Below the pieces are notes generated by a model that saw only the letters and a program-made list of their open reading frames with translations, was not told the DNA's origin and ran no database searches. This document shows positions 42,330 through 50,845 of a DNA stretch of 57,665 bases, in pieces (position 1 is the stretch's first letter; each line of letters opens with the position of its first letter). Where the stretch lies: contig JAMDBX010000070.1 in the NCBI GenBank assembly GCA_023487645.1, positions 1-57,665 on the forward strand. Direction: 5' to 3'. The stretch is from Patescibacteria group bacterium. Its GTDB lineage: Bacteria > Patescibacteria > Microgenomatia > Daviesbacterales > UBA10151. Position numbers and translations under genes: made by a program.

Positions 42330-42378
42330 TATATCCCCCCTGTAGGGATATATTAAAATACAAAAAAACTTTTGTCTA
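42330..42378 (-). promoter_or_regulatory. csoR promoter and CsoR operator
   Basis: On the minus strand TAGACA (42378-42373), a 17-bp spacer and TAATAT (42355-42350). A GC-centred inverted repeat, TATATCCC (42352-42345) paired with GGGATATA (42337-42330), begins inside the -10 box. Its core CCCTACAGGGG fits CsoR operators. Repressor binding would block RNA polymerase directly. Confidence 0.75.
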
Positions 42379-42407
42379 GGGGGAAATAAAATCAGCACTA
42401 AGGTTAA

Positions 42408-42671
42408 AACTTTACTTAGATCCGATTGAATCGGACTCAGGATCAACCAATCCTTCGATAAACTCGGGGTCTTTGATCAACCAGTACTAGCTTTTATTGT
42501 TACTTTTCAAATAAGCATAGTGTAATTATTTTAAATAAAGTATAATACAACAACTTCTAATTAGTTACTTCAGAACTACCAATTCTATTGTTCCTAACAA
42601 AAAGATTAGAAAATTCATTTTTATAATTTGAGTTTCGAAAAACTTTTCTTTAAAGAGAGGGATTATATTTT
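42408..42671. other. Intergenic region between csoR and the glycosyltransferase gene
   Basis: This is most of the only gap above 300 bp in the window (42321-42671); the rest is the csoR promoter. It has a palindrome, TCCGATT-G-AATCGGA (42420-42434), and two copies of GATCAACCA about 35 nt apart, which look like dispersed-repeat debris. TATAAT occurs at 42541-42546 and again at 42622-42627, without good -35 boxes. An AGAGAGGG ribosome-binding site lies about 10 nt before the ATG at 42672. Confidence 0.5.
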
Positions 42672-43916
42672 ATGCGTATTGCGTATATTCATGACGATAA
42701 AAAAATTAATACTGGAGCTCATCACATAAATAACTTAATGGTCAATAAATTGAGAGAGCATGGTGTTATAGTTAAAAACGTCTACCCAAGAACTGACTTA
42801 ATAGATACTTCCCGTGTTAATTTAAGAGGAGTAGCAAATATTCTGTTCTTTTACTCTCTTTTAGAACAGAAAAAAGAAATTTTAAAGTACGACCTAATTC
42901 AAGGAACTACCTATACACCAATTACTTTTTTACCCTTTGATATTCCTGTTGTTACCCATTTTGGATCAACTACACAAGGATTTTTACAATCTGTTCCCAA
43001 AACAAAATATATCGAAAAAGAATTGCTGGATATTTGGCACACATTAAAACAGGATAAAATTATTCCTGAATTAGACATTAAAACTAGAAAACCCCTGATG
43101 GATATTGCCGATATTGAGTTTTTTGCTGCTTCTAAATCAAATAAAGTAATAGCTACTTCAAAGATAGTAAAAAACGACCTGATCAAATACGGTCAAGTAC
43201 CAGCATACAAAATCTGTATTATCCATAACGCGATAGAAGATTATTGGTTTGATACTCCTTTGGCTGAGCTAAACAAGCCAAAACTTATTTTTCTAGGAAG
43301 AATTGGTAATGATGTTTTTACTTGGAGGTTAAAAGGCGTAGACAGATTAATTAAAATATATCAAGAGTTCCCAGGGTTAGAAAAAGTTTCTATTGTAATG
43401 ACAATTAATAAAAAGATCGGTTCGTGGTTGAACAGTCATATTCCTAACCATAAATATCTGTTTAATTTTCCTAAAGACAAAATTCGTAAGATTCTCCATC
43501 CCCACAGAGGAAGCATCTTCTTATTAACTTCCAGATATGAAGGGTTTTCTTTGAGTCTGGTAGAAGCAATGTCTCAAGGACTAATTCCAGTCGTATTTCC
43601 TGTAGGTGTAGCTCCAGAAATAATTATTAACGGAAAAAATGGCTTTTTAGTAAAAAACACCCAAGAAGCTTATGTGCGAATTAAGGAAATATTAAACAAT
43701 GATGAACTCAGAGCAAATATGTCAACTGCAGCTTATCTCACTTCACTAAAATTTAGAGCAGACATTCTTGCTAAAAAATTAGTCTTTTTATATGAGCAGG
43801 TAGTCGAAAAATCAGATAATTTGGGTTTGGATAAGTTCGTCGTTCCTAACGAAAATTTATTGATCACGGAAATAGTACAAAACAAACCTAAGTTAATACT
43901 TAAATCCATAAACTAG
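42672..43916 (+). CDS. Glycosyltransferase, GT-B fold (GT4-like)
   Basis: 414 residues. The N-terminal half opens MRIAYIHDDKKINTGAHHIN; the C-terminal half has LIFLGRIGN, RYEGFSLSLVEAMSQGLIPVVFP (the E-x7-E motif) and APEIIINGKNGFLV, all typical of GT4 enzymes. It probably adds a sugar to a surface glycan or lipid. The gene stands alone on the plus strand between minus-strand operons and is visibly more AT-rich than its neighbours, which suggests transfer. Donor and acceptor are unknown. Confidence 0.9.
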   Translation: MRIAYIHDDKKINTGAHHINNLMVNKLREHGVIVKNVYPRTDLIDTSRVNLRGVANILFFYSLLEQKKEILKYDLIQGTTYTPITFLPFDIPVVTHFGSTTQGFLQSVPKTKYIEKELLDIWHTLKQDKIIPELDIKTRKPLMDIADIEFFAASKSNKVIATSKIVKNDLIKYGQVPAYKICIIHNAIEDYWFDTPLAELNKPKLIFLGRIGNDVFTWRLKGVDRLIKIYQEFPGLEKVSIVMTINKKIGSWLNSHIPNHKYLFNFPKDKIRKILHPHRGSIFLLTSRYEGFSLSLVEAMSQGLIPVVFPVGVAPEIIINGKNGFLVKNTQEAYVRIKEILNNDELRANMSTAAYLTSLKFRADILAKKLVFLYEQVVEKSDNLGLDKFVVPNENLLITEIVQNKPKLILKSIN

Positions 43917-43927
43917 TTTTAAACAAC

Positions 43928-44389
43928 TTATAAACTTCTGTTTTTGAGTAGATTTAAAACATAGGCCAAGCCTATTGTTTGGATTACAAACATCAGCAGA
44001 TTCAGACTGTCCGTTGAAGCAGAGGTCCAGCCGGAGGCCAGCCAAAAAATGGCGTTTAGAAACATTCCCCCCAAAAGCCCCAGGAAAAGCAATACCAAAA
44101 CTACTTTATTTTTTGTCCCCAGTAAAAGAAAAATTGAAGCTAAAATAATCGAGATGGCCGAAAAAAACTCTCCCCACTGGGTGAACAATCCAAAGATTTT
44201 AGAGTTGGGGATTGCTACATTTTGCAAAAAACTTTTATACCAAGGGTAAGGGTTATTGCTGGCAAACTTGGCCAGAGTCCCGCCCAAACTATCGGCAAAA
44301 TTTCCCGACTGGAATTTACCAATACTACTTTTAAGCCAAATTAGACCGTCAAATAAAAATATCAGCAGCAAATAAATTTTGTCAGTCAT
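43928..44389 (-). CDS. DoxX-like membrane protein
   Basis: 153 residues, four helices. FLFDGLIWLKSSIGKFQSG and a PYPWYKSFL loop resemble the small DoxX/thiosulfate-quinone-oxidoreductase family. It overlaps the NDH-2 stop by 8 nt, so the two are coupled. A role near quinone metabolism is possible but weakly supported. Confidence 0.7.
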   Translation of the reverse strand: MTDKIYLLLIFLFDGLIWLKSSIGKFQSGNFADSLGGTLAKFASNNPYPWYKSFLQNVAIPNSKIFGLFTQWGEFFSAISIILASIFLLLGTKNKVVLVLLFLGLLGGMFLNAIFWLASGWTSASTDSLNLLMFVIQTIGLAYVLNLLKNRSL

Positions 44390-45602
44390 TGGCCGTATAA
44401 ATTTCTACCCCCTTTTTCCATATTAACAAAGCCTGAAAAAATGGCAAGATGGAAATTAGGTATTTTAAAGTCACCAGTGACTTTAAAACCCAAGCAGACA
44501 ACCCAAAAATCTTTAAATCAAAAACATTGGTCATGGCAAACCTGCTGCCTATCGGCACTATAAAAACCGCCCCTTTGGGGACAAAATCTTTGGTGCAACG
44601 GCCTAAAATCTTTGACTGGATATTTTTAGCTGCCAGAGAACCCTGGGAAACGGCTGAGGAAGCGGTCGAGGCTACCGGACAATTTCTTTTGTGATCAAAA
44701 ATTTCCGCCAAATCACCAATTACAAAAATATTAGGGTATTTTTCCAAACTTAGATCCCCCAAAACCTGCAGTTGACTCTTTTTGGTCAAGCTCACTCCCG
44801 GAATTTGTTTTTGTTCGAGACAACCCTTGATTCCGGCAGTCCAGACTAAATAATCGAAGTCGACAATCTGTTGCTTAGAGTAAATTTTCCCTTCAGCTAC
44901 CTTATCAATCGGAAAGTTAAGTTTAACCTCGATACCTAATTTTTGCAGCCTGTTTAACGCCTTTTCCTGAGCCCAGGAAGGCATTCCGCACAACAAAGTT
45001 GGTGAGGCTTCAAGAACAGTAATTTTACCCAGTGGTTTATGATGCGCAAGGGCAATCTTTTTCAAAAAACCTTCCAATTCCCCGGCCAGCTCCACCCCGG
45101 TAAATCCCCCTCCGGCAATAGCTACCGAAACGGATCGGTTATTTTGAAAAATCAACTCTTCAAAATCATTGCGGATATTTAAAGCATCTTCAACATTTTT
45201 TAAAGGATGACCAAACCCTTTGGCTCCGGCAATGCCAAAATCATTAGTTTCCGAACCCAAACTTAAAACCAAAAAATCATAATCCAGCTTTCCTAAATTT
45301 TTGGTGACAAGTAAATTTTTATCCGGATCGACTTCAACTATCTTATCTACCAAAATTTGGATATTTTTTCCTTTAAAAATTTGAGTTAAAGGTATAGCGG
45401 CCGAGCATTTCAGGTTTTGAAAATCAATTTTCCGCTCTTTTTGCAAAACCGCCGTGGCTACCTCATAAAGATTAGGGTTAAAGCAGTGGTAAGGAGTGGT
45501 ATTGATTAAAGTAATTTTAGCCTGCGGCAGCAGCCGGCTTAAGTCAGAAGCCACCCGCACCCCCGCAAAGCCGGCTCCGGCGACGATAATTTTACTGCTC
45601 AT
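44382..45602 (-). CDS. ndh: Type II NADH dehydrogenase-like FAD oxidoreductase
   Basis: 406 residues. FAD-binding GAGFAGVRVASDLS at the N-terminus, a second Rossmann motif VAIAGGGFTGVELAGEL for NAD(P)H, and FVIGDLAEI before the C-terminal membrane-associating segment. NDH-2 enzymes pass electrons from NADH to quinone without pumping protons. Coupled by overlaps to the transketolase subunit upstream (ATGA) and the DoxX-like gene downstream. A sulfide:quinone-type role is less likely because its Cys pattern was not seen. Confidence 0.88.
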   Translation of the reverse strand: MSSKIIVAGAGFAGVRVASDLSRLLPQAKITLINTTPYHCFNPNLYEVATAVLQKERKIDFQNLKCSAAIPLTQIFKGKNIQILVDKIVEVDPDKNLLVTKNLGKLDYDFLVLSLGSETNDFGIAGAKGFGHPLKNVEDALNIRNDFEELIFQNNRSVSVAIAGGGFTGVELAGELEGFLKKIALAHHKPLGKITVLEASPTLLCGMPSWAQEKALNRLQKLGIEVKLNFPIDKVAEGKIYSKQQIVDFDYLVWTAGIKGCLEQKQIPGVSLTKKSQLQVLGDLSLEKYPNIFVIGDLAEIFDHKRNCPVASTASSAVSQGSLAAKNIQSKILGRCTKDFVPKGAVFIVPIGSRFAMTNVFDLKIFGLSAWVLKSLVTLKYLISILPFFQALLIWKKGVEIYTAND

Positions 45603-46606
45603 CTTCTTTTCATCCTCAAAACAGTTACCACTCCCCGGATAATCTCTTGGGTAGTCAGGCCGTATTTTTCCAGCAACTCCTCCGGTTGGCCTGATTGCCC
45701 GAATTTATCCTCCACCCCGATAATTTTTAAAGGTACAGGAAATTTTTGGGACAACAATTCTGCCACTGCCGAGCCCAAACCTCCGGCAACCTGATGCTCC
45801 TCCACCGTAACAATTGCTCCGGTCTCTTCTGCCGCCTTTTGAATAGTTTTTTTATCCAAAGGTTTAATGGTGTGGCAATTTATTACTCGAACACTTATTT
45901 TGTTCTCTTCTAACTCCTTAGCTACAAGCAAAGCTAAATAAACCATTTGGCCGGTGGCGATAATAGTTACACCTGCATATCGTGAACCAATCGCAGAATC
46001 ATACAAAATTTCCGCTTTACCTAATTTAAAAGGAGTATCTTGGGTAGTTATAAGCGGGGTTTTATCCCGCAGCAGCCTCAGGTAACACGGCCTTTTCAAC
46101 CTGGCCATCTCCAAAGTGGCTTTTTTAGCTTCCAAAGTGTCAGCCGGAGAGATAACCACCATATTCGGCAGCACCCTCATAAGAGCAATATCTTCCAAGG
46201 CTTGATGGCTGGCTCCATCCGGACCGACATTCAAACCCGCGTGGGAGCCGATAATTTTTACCGGTTGATTGTTAAGACAAATAGTCGTCCTGATCTGTTC
46301 CCAATTTCTCCCCGGGGAAAAAACGGCATAAGAGGCGGCAAAGGGAATTTTACCGGCTGCTGCCAAACCGGAGGCTATGGTAATCAAATTCTGCTCCGCT
46401 ACTCCAACCTCAATAAACCTTTCAGGAAATTTTTGGGCAAAAGCCTCTACCCGGGTAGATTCAGATAAATCTGCAGTTAGCGCCACTACATTTTTATCTT
46501 CCTCCCCTGCTTGTAGTAACCCTTCCCCAAAACCATCCCTCATGGAGATTTTCTCAATATCCTTATCAAAAATTTTTGGGTTTAAAAAAATATCCTGGTC
46601 AGTCAT
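45599..46606 (-). CDS. Transketolase, C-terminal subunit
   Basis: 335 residues covering the pyrimidine-binding and C-terminal domains: SMRDGFGEGLLQAGEEDKNV, DLSEST, RFIEVGVAEQNLITIASGLA (catalytic Glu), SHAGLNVGPDGASHQALEDIALMR and VTVEEHQVAGGLGSAVAELL. With the N-terminal subunit it forms a thiamine-diphosphate transketolase of the pentose phosphate pathway. Residues YDSAIGSRYAG before VTIIATG look about six longer than usual. It overlaps the N-terminal subunit gene by 8 nt. Confidence 0.95.
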   Translation of the reverse strand: MTDQDIFLNPKIFDKDIEKISMRDGFGEGLLQAGEEDKNVVALTADLSESTRVEAFAQKFPERFIEVGVAEQNLITIASGLAAAGKIPFAASYAVFSPGRNWEQIRTTICLNNQPVKIIGSHAGLNVGPDGASHQALEDIALMRVLPNMVVISPADTLEAKKATLEMARLKRPCYLRLLRDKTPLITTQDTPFKLGKAEILYDSAIGSRYAGVTIIATGQMVYLALLVAKELEENKISVRVINCHTIKPLDKKTIQKAAEETGAIVTVEEHQVAGGLGSAVAELLSQKFPVPLKIIGVEDKFGQSGQPEELLEKYGLTTQEIIRGVVTVLRMKRR

Positions 46607-47444
46607 GGTGTCCCGCCTCGATCTTTCCTTGTAAACTCCTCAACTCTTTTAGAGCCCTTTTGGCCTCCTCTTTGTCCGGCGTTGTGCCATGCCATTCAAA
46701 GTTATTTTCCATAAAATCCACTCCCTTACCCGGAGTAGTGCGGGCGATAATCAGGGTCGGCCCTGTCCGGTTAAAGGCTTCAATGATCTCGACAAAATTA
46801 TGGCCGTCAATCTCCACTACCTGCCAACCGAATGCCTCATATTTCTCTTTTAAAGGTTCCAAGGGCATCACTTCCTGGGTAAAACCGTCTATTTGGATAT
46901 TGTTCCTATCGATTAAGGCTATCAGGTTATGCAGTCGGTTTTTGCCGGCAAACATCACCGCCTCCCAAGTGTTACCTTCATCCTGTTCCCCGTCTGACAT
47001 CAAACAAACCACCCTCCCGGGGGATTGATCCATTACTCCGGCCAACGCCATCCCACAGGCCTGGGAAAGTCCCGAACCTAAAGGTCCGGAAGTAGTTTCC
47101 AAACCGGGTAGACAGCCCCTCTGCGGATGGCCTTGTAACCTGGAACCAAATTTACGTAAAGTTTTTAATTCATCAACCGGAAAGTACCCGGCGTGGGCTA
47201 AAGTCGCATAAAGTGCCGGACAAACATGGCCATGGGATAAAACTAACCGGTCCCTCTGGGGCCATTTAGGATTTTTTGGGTTGTGTTTTAAAATTTGAAA
47301 ATAAAGGGCGGTAAAAATATCTGCCATTCCCAAAGAACCGGCACTATGGCCCGAACCAGCTTCAAGAAGCATTTTTATAATATCCTGGCGGATATCACTG
47401 GCCTTCTTTTCTAAAATGGCAATCTCTTGGGCAGAAAGGCTCAT
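46599..47444 (-). CDS. Transketolase, N-terminal subunit
   Basis: 281 residues, the thiamine-diphosphate-binding half: AGSGHSAGSLGMADIFTALY, LVLSHGHVCPALYA, GPLGSGLSQACGMALA and the GDG-type metal motif seen here as MSDGEQDEGNTWEA with IDRNNIQIDG. Split transketolases are common in CPR bacteria and archaea. First of the pair; the next gene encodes the other half. Confidence 0.96.
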   Translation of the reverse strand: MSLSAQEIAILEKKASDIRQDIIKMLLEAGSGHSAGSLGMADIFTALYFQILKHNPKNPKWPQRDRLVLSHGHVCPALYATLAHAGYFPVDELKTLRKFGSRLQGHPQRGCLPGLETTSGPLGSGLSQACGMALAGVMDQSPGRVVCLMSDGEQDEGNTWEAVMFAGKNRLHNLIALIDRNNIQIDGFTQEVMPLEPLKEKYEAFGWQVVEIDGHNFVEIIEAFNRTGPTLIIARTTPGKGVDFMENNFEWHGTTPDKEEAKRALKELRSLQGKIEAGHHD

Positions 47445-47455
47445 TAATTTGTAAA

Positions 47456-48127
47456 TTATTGAATTGCAAATCCATCTTCCGTGCTCATTTTCATCTCTTT
47501 GTGTCTTCCGGCCTCAATTTCATCCTCAAAATCTTTAATGGCTTTTAAGACTTGATACGGGGTAGTGGCAATTTTATAAACTTCAGATTCTTCCGGACGA
47601 AGCAATAAATTTGCCTTCAAACTTCTCATAATTTTTTCCCAAAATTTACCATAAAGGATCAACGGCTTATGATGCCCAAGATAAATCCGGGCCAATCCCC
47701 AGGCCATGCCAAACTCCGACATTGTCCCTGAGGCTCCGTTAAAAACTATATACAGCTGACCTTCTTTCATCAAAGTGAGAGTTCTTTCTACATAAGTGGA
47801 AGTTTTAACCTCTTGGTCGATGGGGTTGGAAGTGTCCCGACCTTCAAAATGGTCGGCATCCGGGGGATAAAAAGTGACCCCGATCACCTTTCCTCCTCCT
47901 GCCTTAGCTCCTAAAGTCGCTGCCTGCATCACTCCTGGACCGCCACCGTCAACAATGGTATAACCGGACTCGGCTAGAGTTTTACAAACCCTGTAGGCAT
48001 CCTTGTAGACTTTATCCTCGGGTTTGGCGTCGGCAAAACCAAAAATAGCGATATTTTGGATAGCCTCGGCTTTTTCAAGCTTTGAGGGCTTGCCAAATTT
48101 TTTCCAAATTTTCTGTAATGTTTCCAT
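47456..48127 (-). CDS. LOG-family Rossmann-fold protein
   Basis: 223 residues. GGGPGVMQAATLGAKAGGGKVIGVTF is the family nucleotide-binding signature; the usual PGGxGTxxE is replaced by FNGASGTMSEFG, keeping Gly-Thr and Glu. LOG proteins release bases from nucleoside 5'-monophosphates or bind nucleotides; here the reaction is not certain. Its start lies 53 nt inside the end of rpe, an unusually long overlap. Confidence 0.88.
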   Translation of the reverse strand: METLQKIWKKFGKPSKLEKAEAIQNIAIFGFADAKPEDKVYKDAYRVCKTLAESGYTIVDGGGPGVMQAATLGAKAGGGKVIGVTFYPPDADHFEGRDTSNPIDQEVKTSTYVERTLTLMKEGQLYIVFNGASGTMSEFGMAWGLARIYLGHHKPLILYGKFWEKIMRSLKANLLLRPEESEVYKIATTPYQVLKAIKDFEDEIEAGRHKEMKMSTEDGFAIQ

Positions 48128-48740
48128 CGATTAAGTGCGATCCTATAACTAAAATGTCGGCTCCGGCCTCGGCCACTTCCCAGACATTGCGCTCATTGAT
48201 CCCTCCGTCTACCTCAATTAAAAAGCTAGTTCCTGTTTCCTGTCTTAACCTAACCGCCTGCCCGATCTTTTCTAAAACTTCTGGCAAAAACTTTTGCCCT
48301 TCAAATCCCGGATGGACCGACATAATAAGTACTGTCTCTATTTTAGCAACAAATGGCTCTACTTTGGCAATGGGTGTTTCCGGATTTAAAGCTAAACCAA
48401 CCTCAATCCCATGATCTTTAATATGCTTGACCCTCTCCTCTATTCCTGATCCATCCTCCACCGGAAAAATAATTCTTTCTACCCCCGCCCGGACCAAAGA
48501 ATCAATCCAGTTTTCCGGATATTCTACCATCAGATGGGCTTCTTTTTTTAATTTTGTTGGGTATTTAGCCACTATATCTGCAGAAATACTCTGGTTTTGA
48601 ACAAATTTATTATCCATGAGGTCTATTTGTACCCACCCACCTTCAAATGCTCCGTTTTTTTCAATTTTGGCTAATTTATTACAGTATTCTTCTTCACTGA
48701 TAGCTAAGATAGCGGGGATAATTTGGATGTCCTTATTCAT
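48075..48740 (-). CDS. rpe: Ribulose-phosphate 3-epimerase
   Basis: 221 residues from ATG 48740, overlapping the rpiB stop by 8 nt. A TTG three codons upstream is the alternative. TIM-barrel motifs include GGWVQIDLMDNKFV, EAHLMVEYPENW, VLIMSVHPGFEGQKF and LIEVDGGINERN, with the catalytic Asp pair. It interconverts ribulose- and xylulose-5-phosphate. Confidence 0.94.
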   Translation of the reverse strand: MNKDIQIIPAILAISEEEYCNKLAKIEKNGAFEGGWVQIDLMDNKFVQNQSISADIVAKYPTKLKKEAHLMVEYPENWIDSLVRAGVERIIFPVEDGSGIEERVKHIKDHGIEVGLALNPETPIAKVEPFVAKIETVLIMSVHPGFEGQKFLPEVLEKIGQAVRLRQETGTSFLIEVDGGINERNVWEVAEAGADILVIGSHLIDGNITENLEKIWQALKA

Positions 48741-49182
48741 GTTGCTCAAAATCTTCTATCTTCTGTAAACGTCTTACATGCCTTTCAGCAGCAGAAAAAG
48801 GAGTTTCGAGAAATGTTTCAATAATATTTTTCGCTTGGTCAAAATTTATATAATCTGCCCCTAAAGAAAGAATGTTAGCATTATTGTCTTCCCGGGCTTT
48901 TTTAGCCATCTGTTCATTTAAGCAAACTGCACATCTGATACCTTTGACCTTGTTGGCCGCTATAGCTTCTCCGTTACCAGACCTACCTATAATTATACCC
49001 AAGCTATCATGACCAGAGACCACTTTTTGGGCTAAAGGAAAGATATAATCAGGGTAATCATCCTCTGTCCTTAATTCATCAGCTCCCAAATCTTTAAGGG
49101 TAATCTGATTTTGGGCAAACCAAATTTTTAACTTTTCCTTTAATTCAAAGCCGCCGTGATCTGAAGCAATATAGACAACCAT
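48733..49182 (-). CDS. rpiB: Ribose-5-phosphate isomerase B
   Basis: 149 residues, the standard length. ASDHGGFELKEKLK at the N-terminus, GRSGNGEAIAANKVKGIRCAVC and LSLGADYINFDQAK. It interconverts ribose- and ribulose-5-phosphate. With rpe and the split transketolase it covers the non-oxidative pentose phosphate branch; no transaldolase gene is in the window. Confidence 0.96.
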   Translation of the reverse strand: MVVYIASDHGGFELKEKLKIWFAQNQITLKDLGADELRTEDDYPDYIFPLAQKVVSGHDSLGIIIGRSGNGEAIAANKVKGIRCAVCLNEQMAKKAREDNNANILSLGADYINFDQAKNIIETFLETPFSAAERHVRRLQKIEDFEQHE

Positions 49183-49185
49183 AGC

Positions 49186-49755
49186 TTAATTTAACTCAAA
49201 TAAGGCCTTAAAAACAAGATAGGTAGCCCGGGCATCATCTAAAGCCTGATGTTTTATCTGCTGGGTAATCTTAAAAAACTTAGTCAACTGGCCCAGGCTA
49301 AATCTTTTTAAGGACCGTTTGGAAAACAACTTCATATAAGCCATCGACATAACATCCAGGCGGTGGTAATAAAAAGGGTCGTAGCGCCCAAGTGAGCGGT
49401 AGGCTTTATCCAGCATTGCCCAATCATAAGTGACATTGAAACCAACCAGCACCCCGTTTTCAGCAAACCGGTCAAGTTGATCCAAAGCCTCTTTTAAGTT
49501 AACAGCACTACCCCATTTTTCCTTGGAGAAACCCACAATTTTTAAGGCTTCCTTGTCGGCCAACTCCAGATGTTCCGGTTTAACTTTCAAGTCAAGCTCT
49601 TCTAAAATCTTAAAAGGTCTTTTTGGGCTAACCTTTAAAGCCCCAATCTCGATAATTTCATGTTTTTGTATCTCCAGCCCCGTACCTTCAATATCCAAAA
49701 AAATTAGAGAACGGTCCCGCATGACTGTTTTGTGTGCATCTGTTTTGATGTCCAT
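49186..49755 (-). CDS. DEDDh-type 3'-5' exonuclease (DnaQ-like)
   Basis: 189 residues. Exo I FLDIEGTGLEIQKHEIIEIG, Exo II VGFNVTYDWAMLDKAY and Exo III IKHQALDDARATYLVF supply the DEDDh residues. It could be a proofreading subunit or an RNase T-like enzyme. A minus-strand TTGTAA (49794-49789), 18 bp, TAATAT (49770-49765) lies 9 nt before the ATG. Confidence 0.9.
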   Translation of the reverse strand: MDIKTDAHKTVMRDRSLIFLDIEGTGLEIQKHEIIEIGALKVSPKRPFKILEELDLKVKPEHLELADKEALKIVGFSKEKWGSAVNLKEALDQLDRFAENGVLVGFNVTYDWAMLDKAYRSLGRYDPFYYHRLDVMSMAYMKLFSKRSLKRFSLGQLTKFFKITQQIKHQALDDARATYLVFKALFELN

Positions 49756-49836
49756 AGAATTGATATATTATGACAGAGTTGACGATGATTACAAGTCCAT
49801 GGTATAAATGCTGCACCTATCACAAATAGGGTTTTC

Positions 49837-49865
49837 AAAAAAACAGGCTACGTGCCTGTTTTTTT
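49837..49865. terminator. Bidirectional intrinsic terminator
   Basis: Stem AACAGGC (49842-49848) / GCCTGTT (49854-49860), 5-nt loop, with A-tract on one side and T-tract on the other. It ends the minus-strand hydrolase gene at 49875. Confidence 0.8.
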
Positions 49866-49874
49866 GTGGAAAAA

Positions 49875-50483
49875 TTAACCAAACCTTAACTTATCCAGGG
49901 TAAAATTTCCTCCGTGCCCGGGATAAACTACAGTTTCAGGTGGCAATTTTAAGATCCGGTTAATTGAATAAAGGAGCTCCTCTTCTGAGGCATAATTAAA
50001 ATCAGTCCTGCCTACTCCCCCTCCGGCAAAGATTAAATCTCCGGAAAAAAGCGCTTTTTCTTTGGGACAATAAAAACCAACTCCTCCGGGAGTGTGTCCG
50101 GGTATTTCAATCACCTCCAGCTCCAGCTTGCCCACCCTAAGTTTTTTTGATTTGGGAAAAGGTTGCGGGGCAACCAAAACTGGATCGGTTTGGACACCGG
50201 TAAAATACTCCGCGCTTTCCGTAGCTCTTTTAAGTAAAAATTCATCTTTAGGATGAAGATAAAAGGGGATTTCATAGGTTAAGGCAATCTCGGAAATGGC
50301 CAATACATGATCAAAATGGCCATGAGTAGCAGCAATCCAAACAGGCTTACTTTTTAAATCTTCGATTTTTTGGATAATAAAATCCCCGGCATCACCCGGG
50401 TCGATAATCCCCACTTCCCCTTTTGATTCAACCAGATAACAATTTGTTGCTAAGCTTCCAACCGGAAGAGTGATTATTGTCAT
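49875..50483 (-). CDS. Metallo-beta-lactamase-fold hydrolase (glyoxalase II-like)
   Basis: 202 residues. Metal ligands in THGHFDHV, IPGHTPGGVGF, LFSGDLIFAGGGVGRTDF and YPGHGG, the dinuclear zinc or iron set of the glyoxalase II-like family. It is probably a thioester or related hydrolase in the cytoplasm; the substrate is not clear. Single gene ending at the strong terminator. Confidence 0.9.
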   Translation of the reverse strand: MTIITLPVGSLATNCYLVESKGEVGIIDPGDAGDFIIQKIEDLKSKPVWIAATHGHFDHVLAISEIALTYEIPFYLHPKDEFLLKRATESAEYFTGVQTDPVLVAPQPFPKSKKLRVGKLELEVIEIPGHTPGGVGFYCPKEKALFSGDLIFAGGGVGRTDFNYASEEELLYSINRILKLPPETVVYPGHGGNFTLDKLRFG

Positions 50484-50547
50484 AAGTATATTTTACTTCA
50501 AAACTACAAAATTTAACCCCACAATGCTAAAATACTCATGTTTACCA

Positions 50548-50596
50548 TGCGGGATCGTCCTTGCCCCGCTAAACGGGGTAAAGCAGGACAACAGGC
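50548..50596 (+). pseudogene. Broken 5' half of tRNA-Gln
   Basis: TGCGGGATCGTC (50548-50559) and GCAGGACAACAGGC (50583-50596) are identical to positions 1-12 and 18-31 of the intact tRNA at 50846. The five bases between them in the real tRNA are replaced by 23 nt that form a CCCCG/CGGGG hairpin. The copy stops within the anticodon stem. Confidence 0.75.
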
Positions 50597-50600
50597 CGAT

Positions 50601-50840
50601 ATGATATATGTTTATATATTAGAAAGTCTAAAAAATAAAGGTTATTATATTGGGATAAGTAAAGATTTAGGAAATAGATTGGTTAAACACAACAAGGGTG
50701 GTGTTAGATCAACTAAATCAAGAAGACCATTTAAGTTGATTTATAATGAAGAGTGTGAGAATTATCAGGCAGCAAGAGTAAGAGAAAAAGAGATTAAGTC
50801 TTATAAGGGTGGTAATCAGTTTAAAGAATTAGTTAGTTAA
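50601..50840 (+). CDS. Small GIY-YIG nuclease
   Basis: 79 residues from ATG 50601. The YVYILE strand, GYYIGISKDLGNRLVKHNKG (GIY-YIG core with Arg and His) and a later Glu are present; length fits the UvrC-like single-domain GIY-YIG family. It probably cuts or repairs DNA. The frame extends to 50538 but that part is the broken tRNA and its hairpin. It ends 5 nt before the intact tRNA-Gln. Confidence 0.85.
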   Translation: MIYVYILESLKNKGYYIGISKDLGNRLVKHNKGGVRSTKSRRPFKLIYNEECENYQAARVREKEIKSYKGGNQFKELVS

Positions 50841-50845
50841 AATAA

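Noticed and set aside
42321..42446. Longer start for CsoR
   Set aside because: The extra residues come from the promoter and operator, and CsoR proteins are about 90 residues.
50538..50600. N-terminal extension of the first GIY-YIG protein
   Set aside because: It is a translation of the broken tRNA and its hairpin (PCPAKRGKAGQ); the family domain starts at the ATG 50601.
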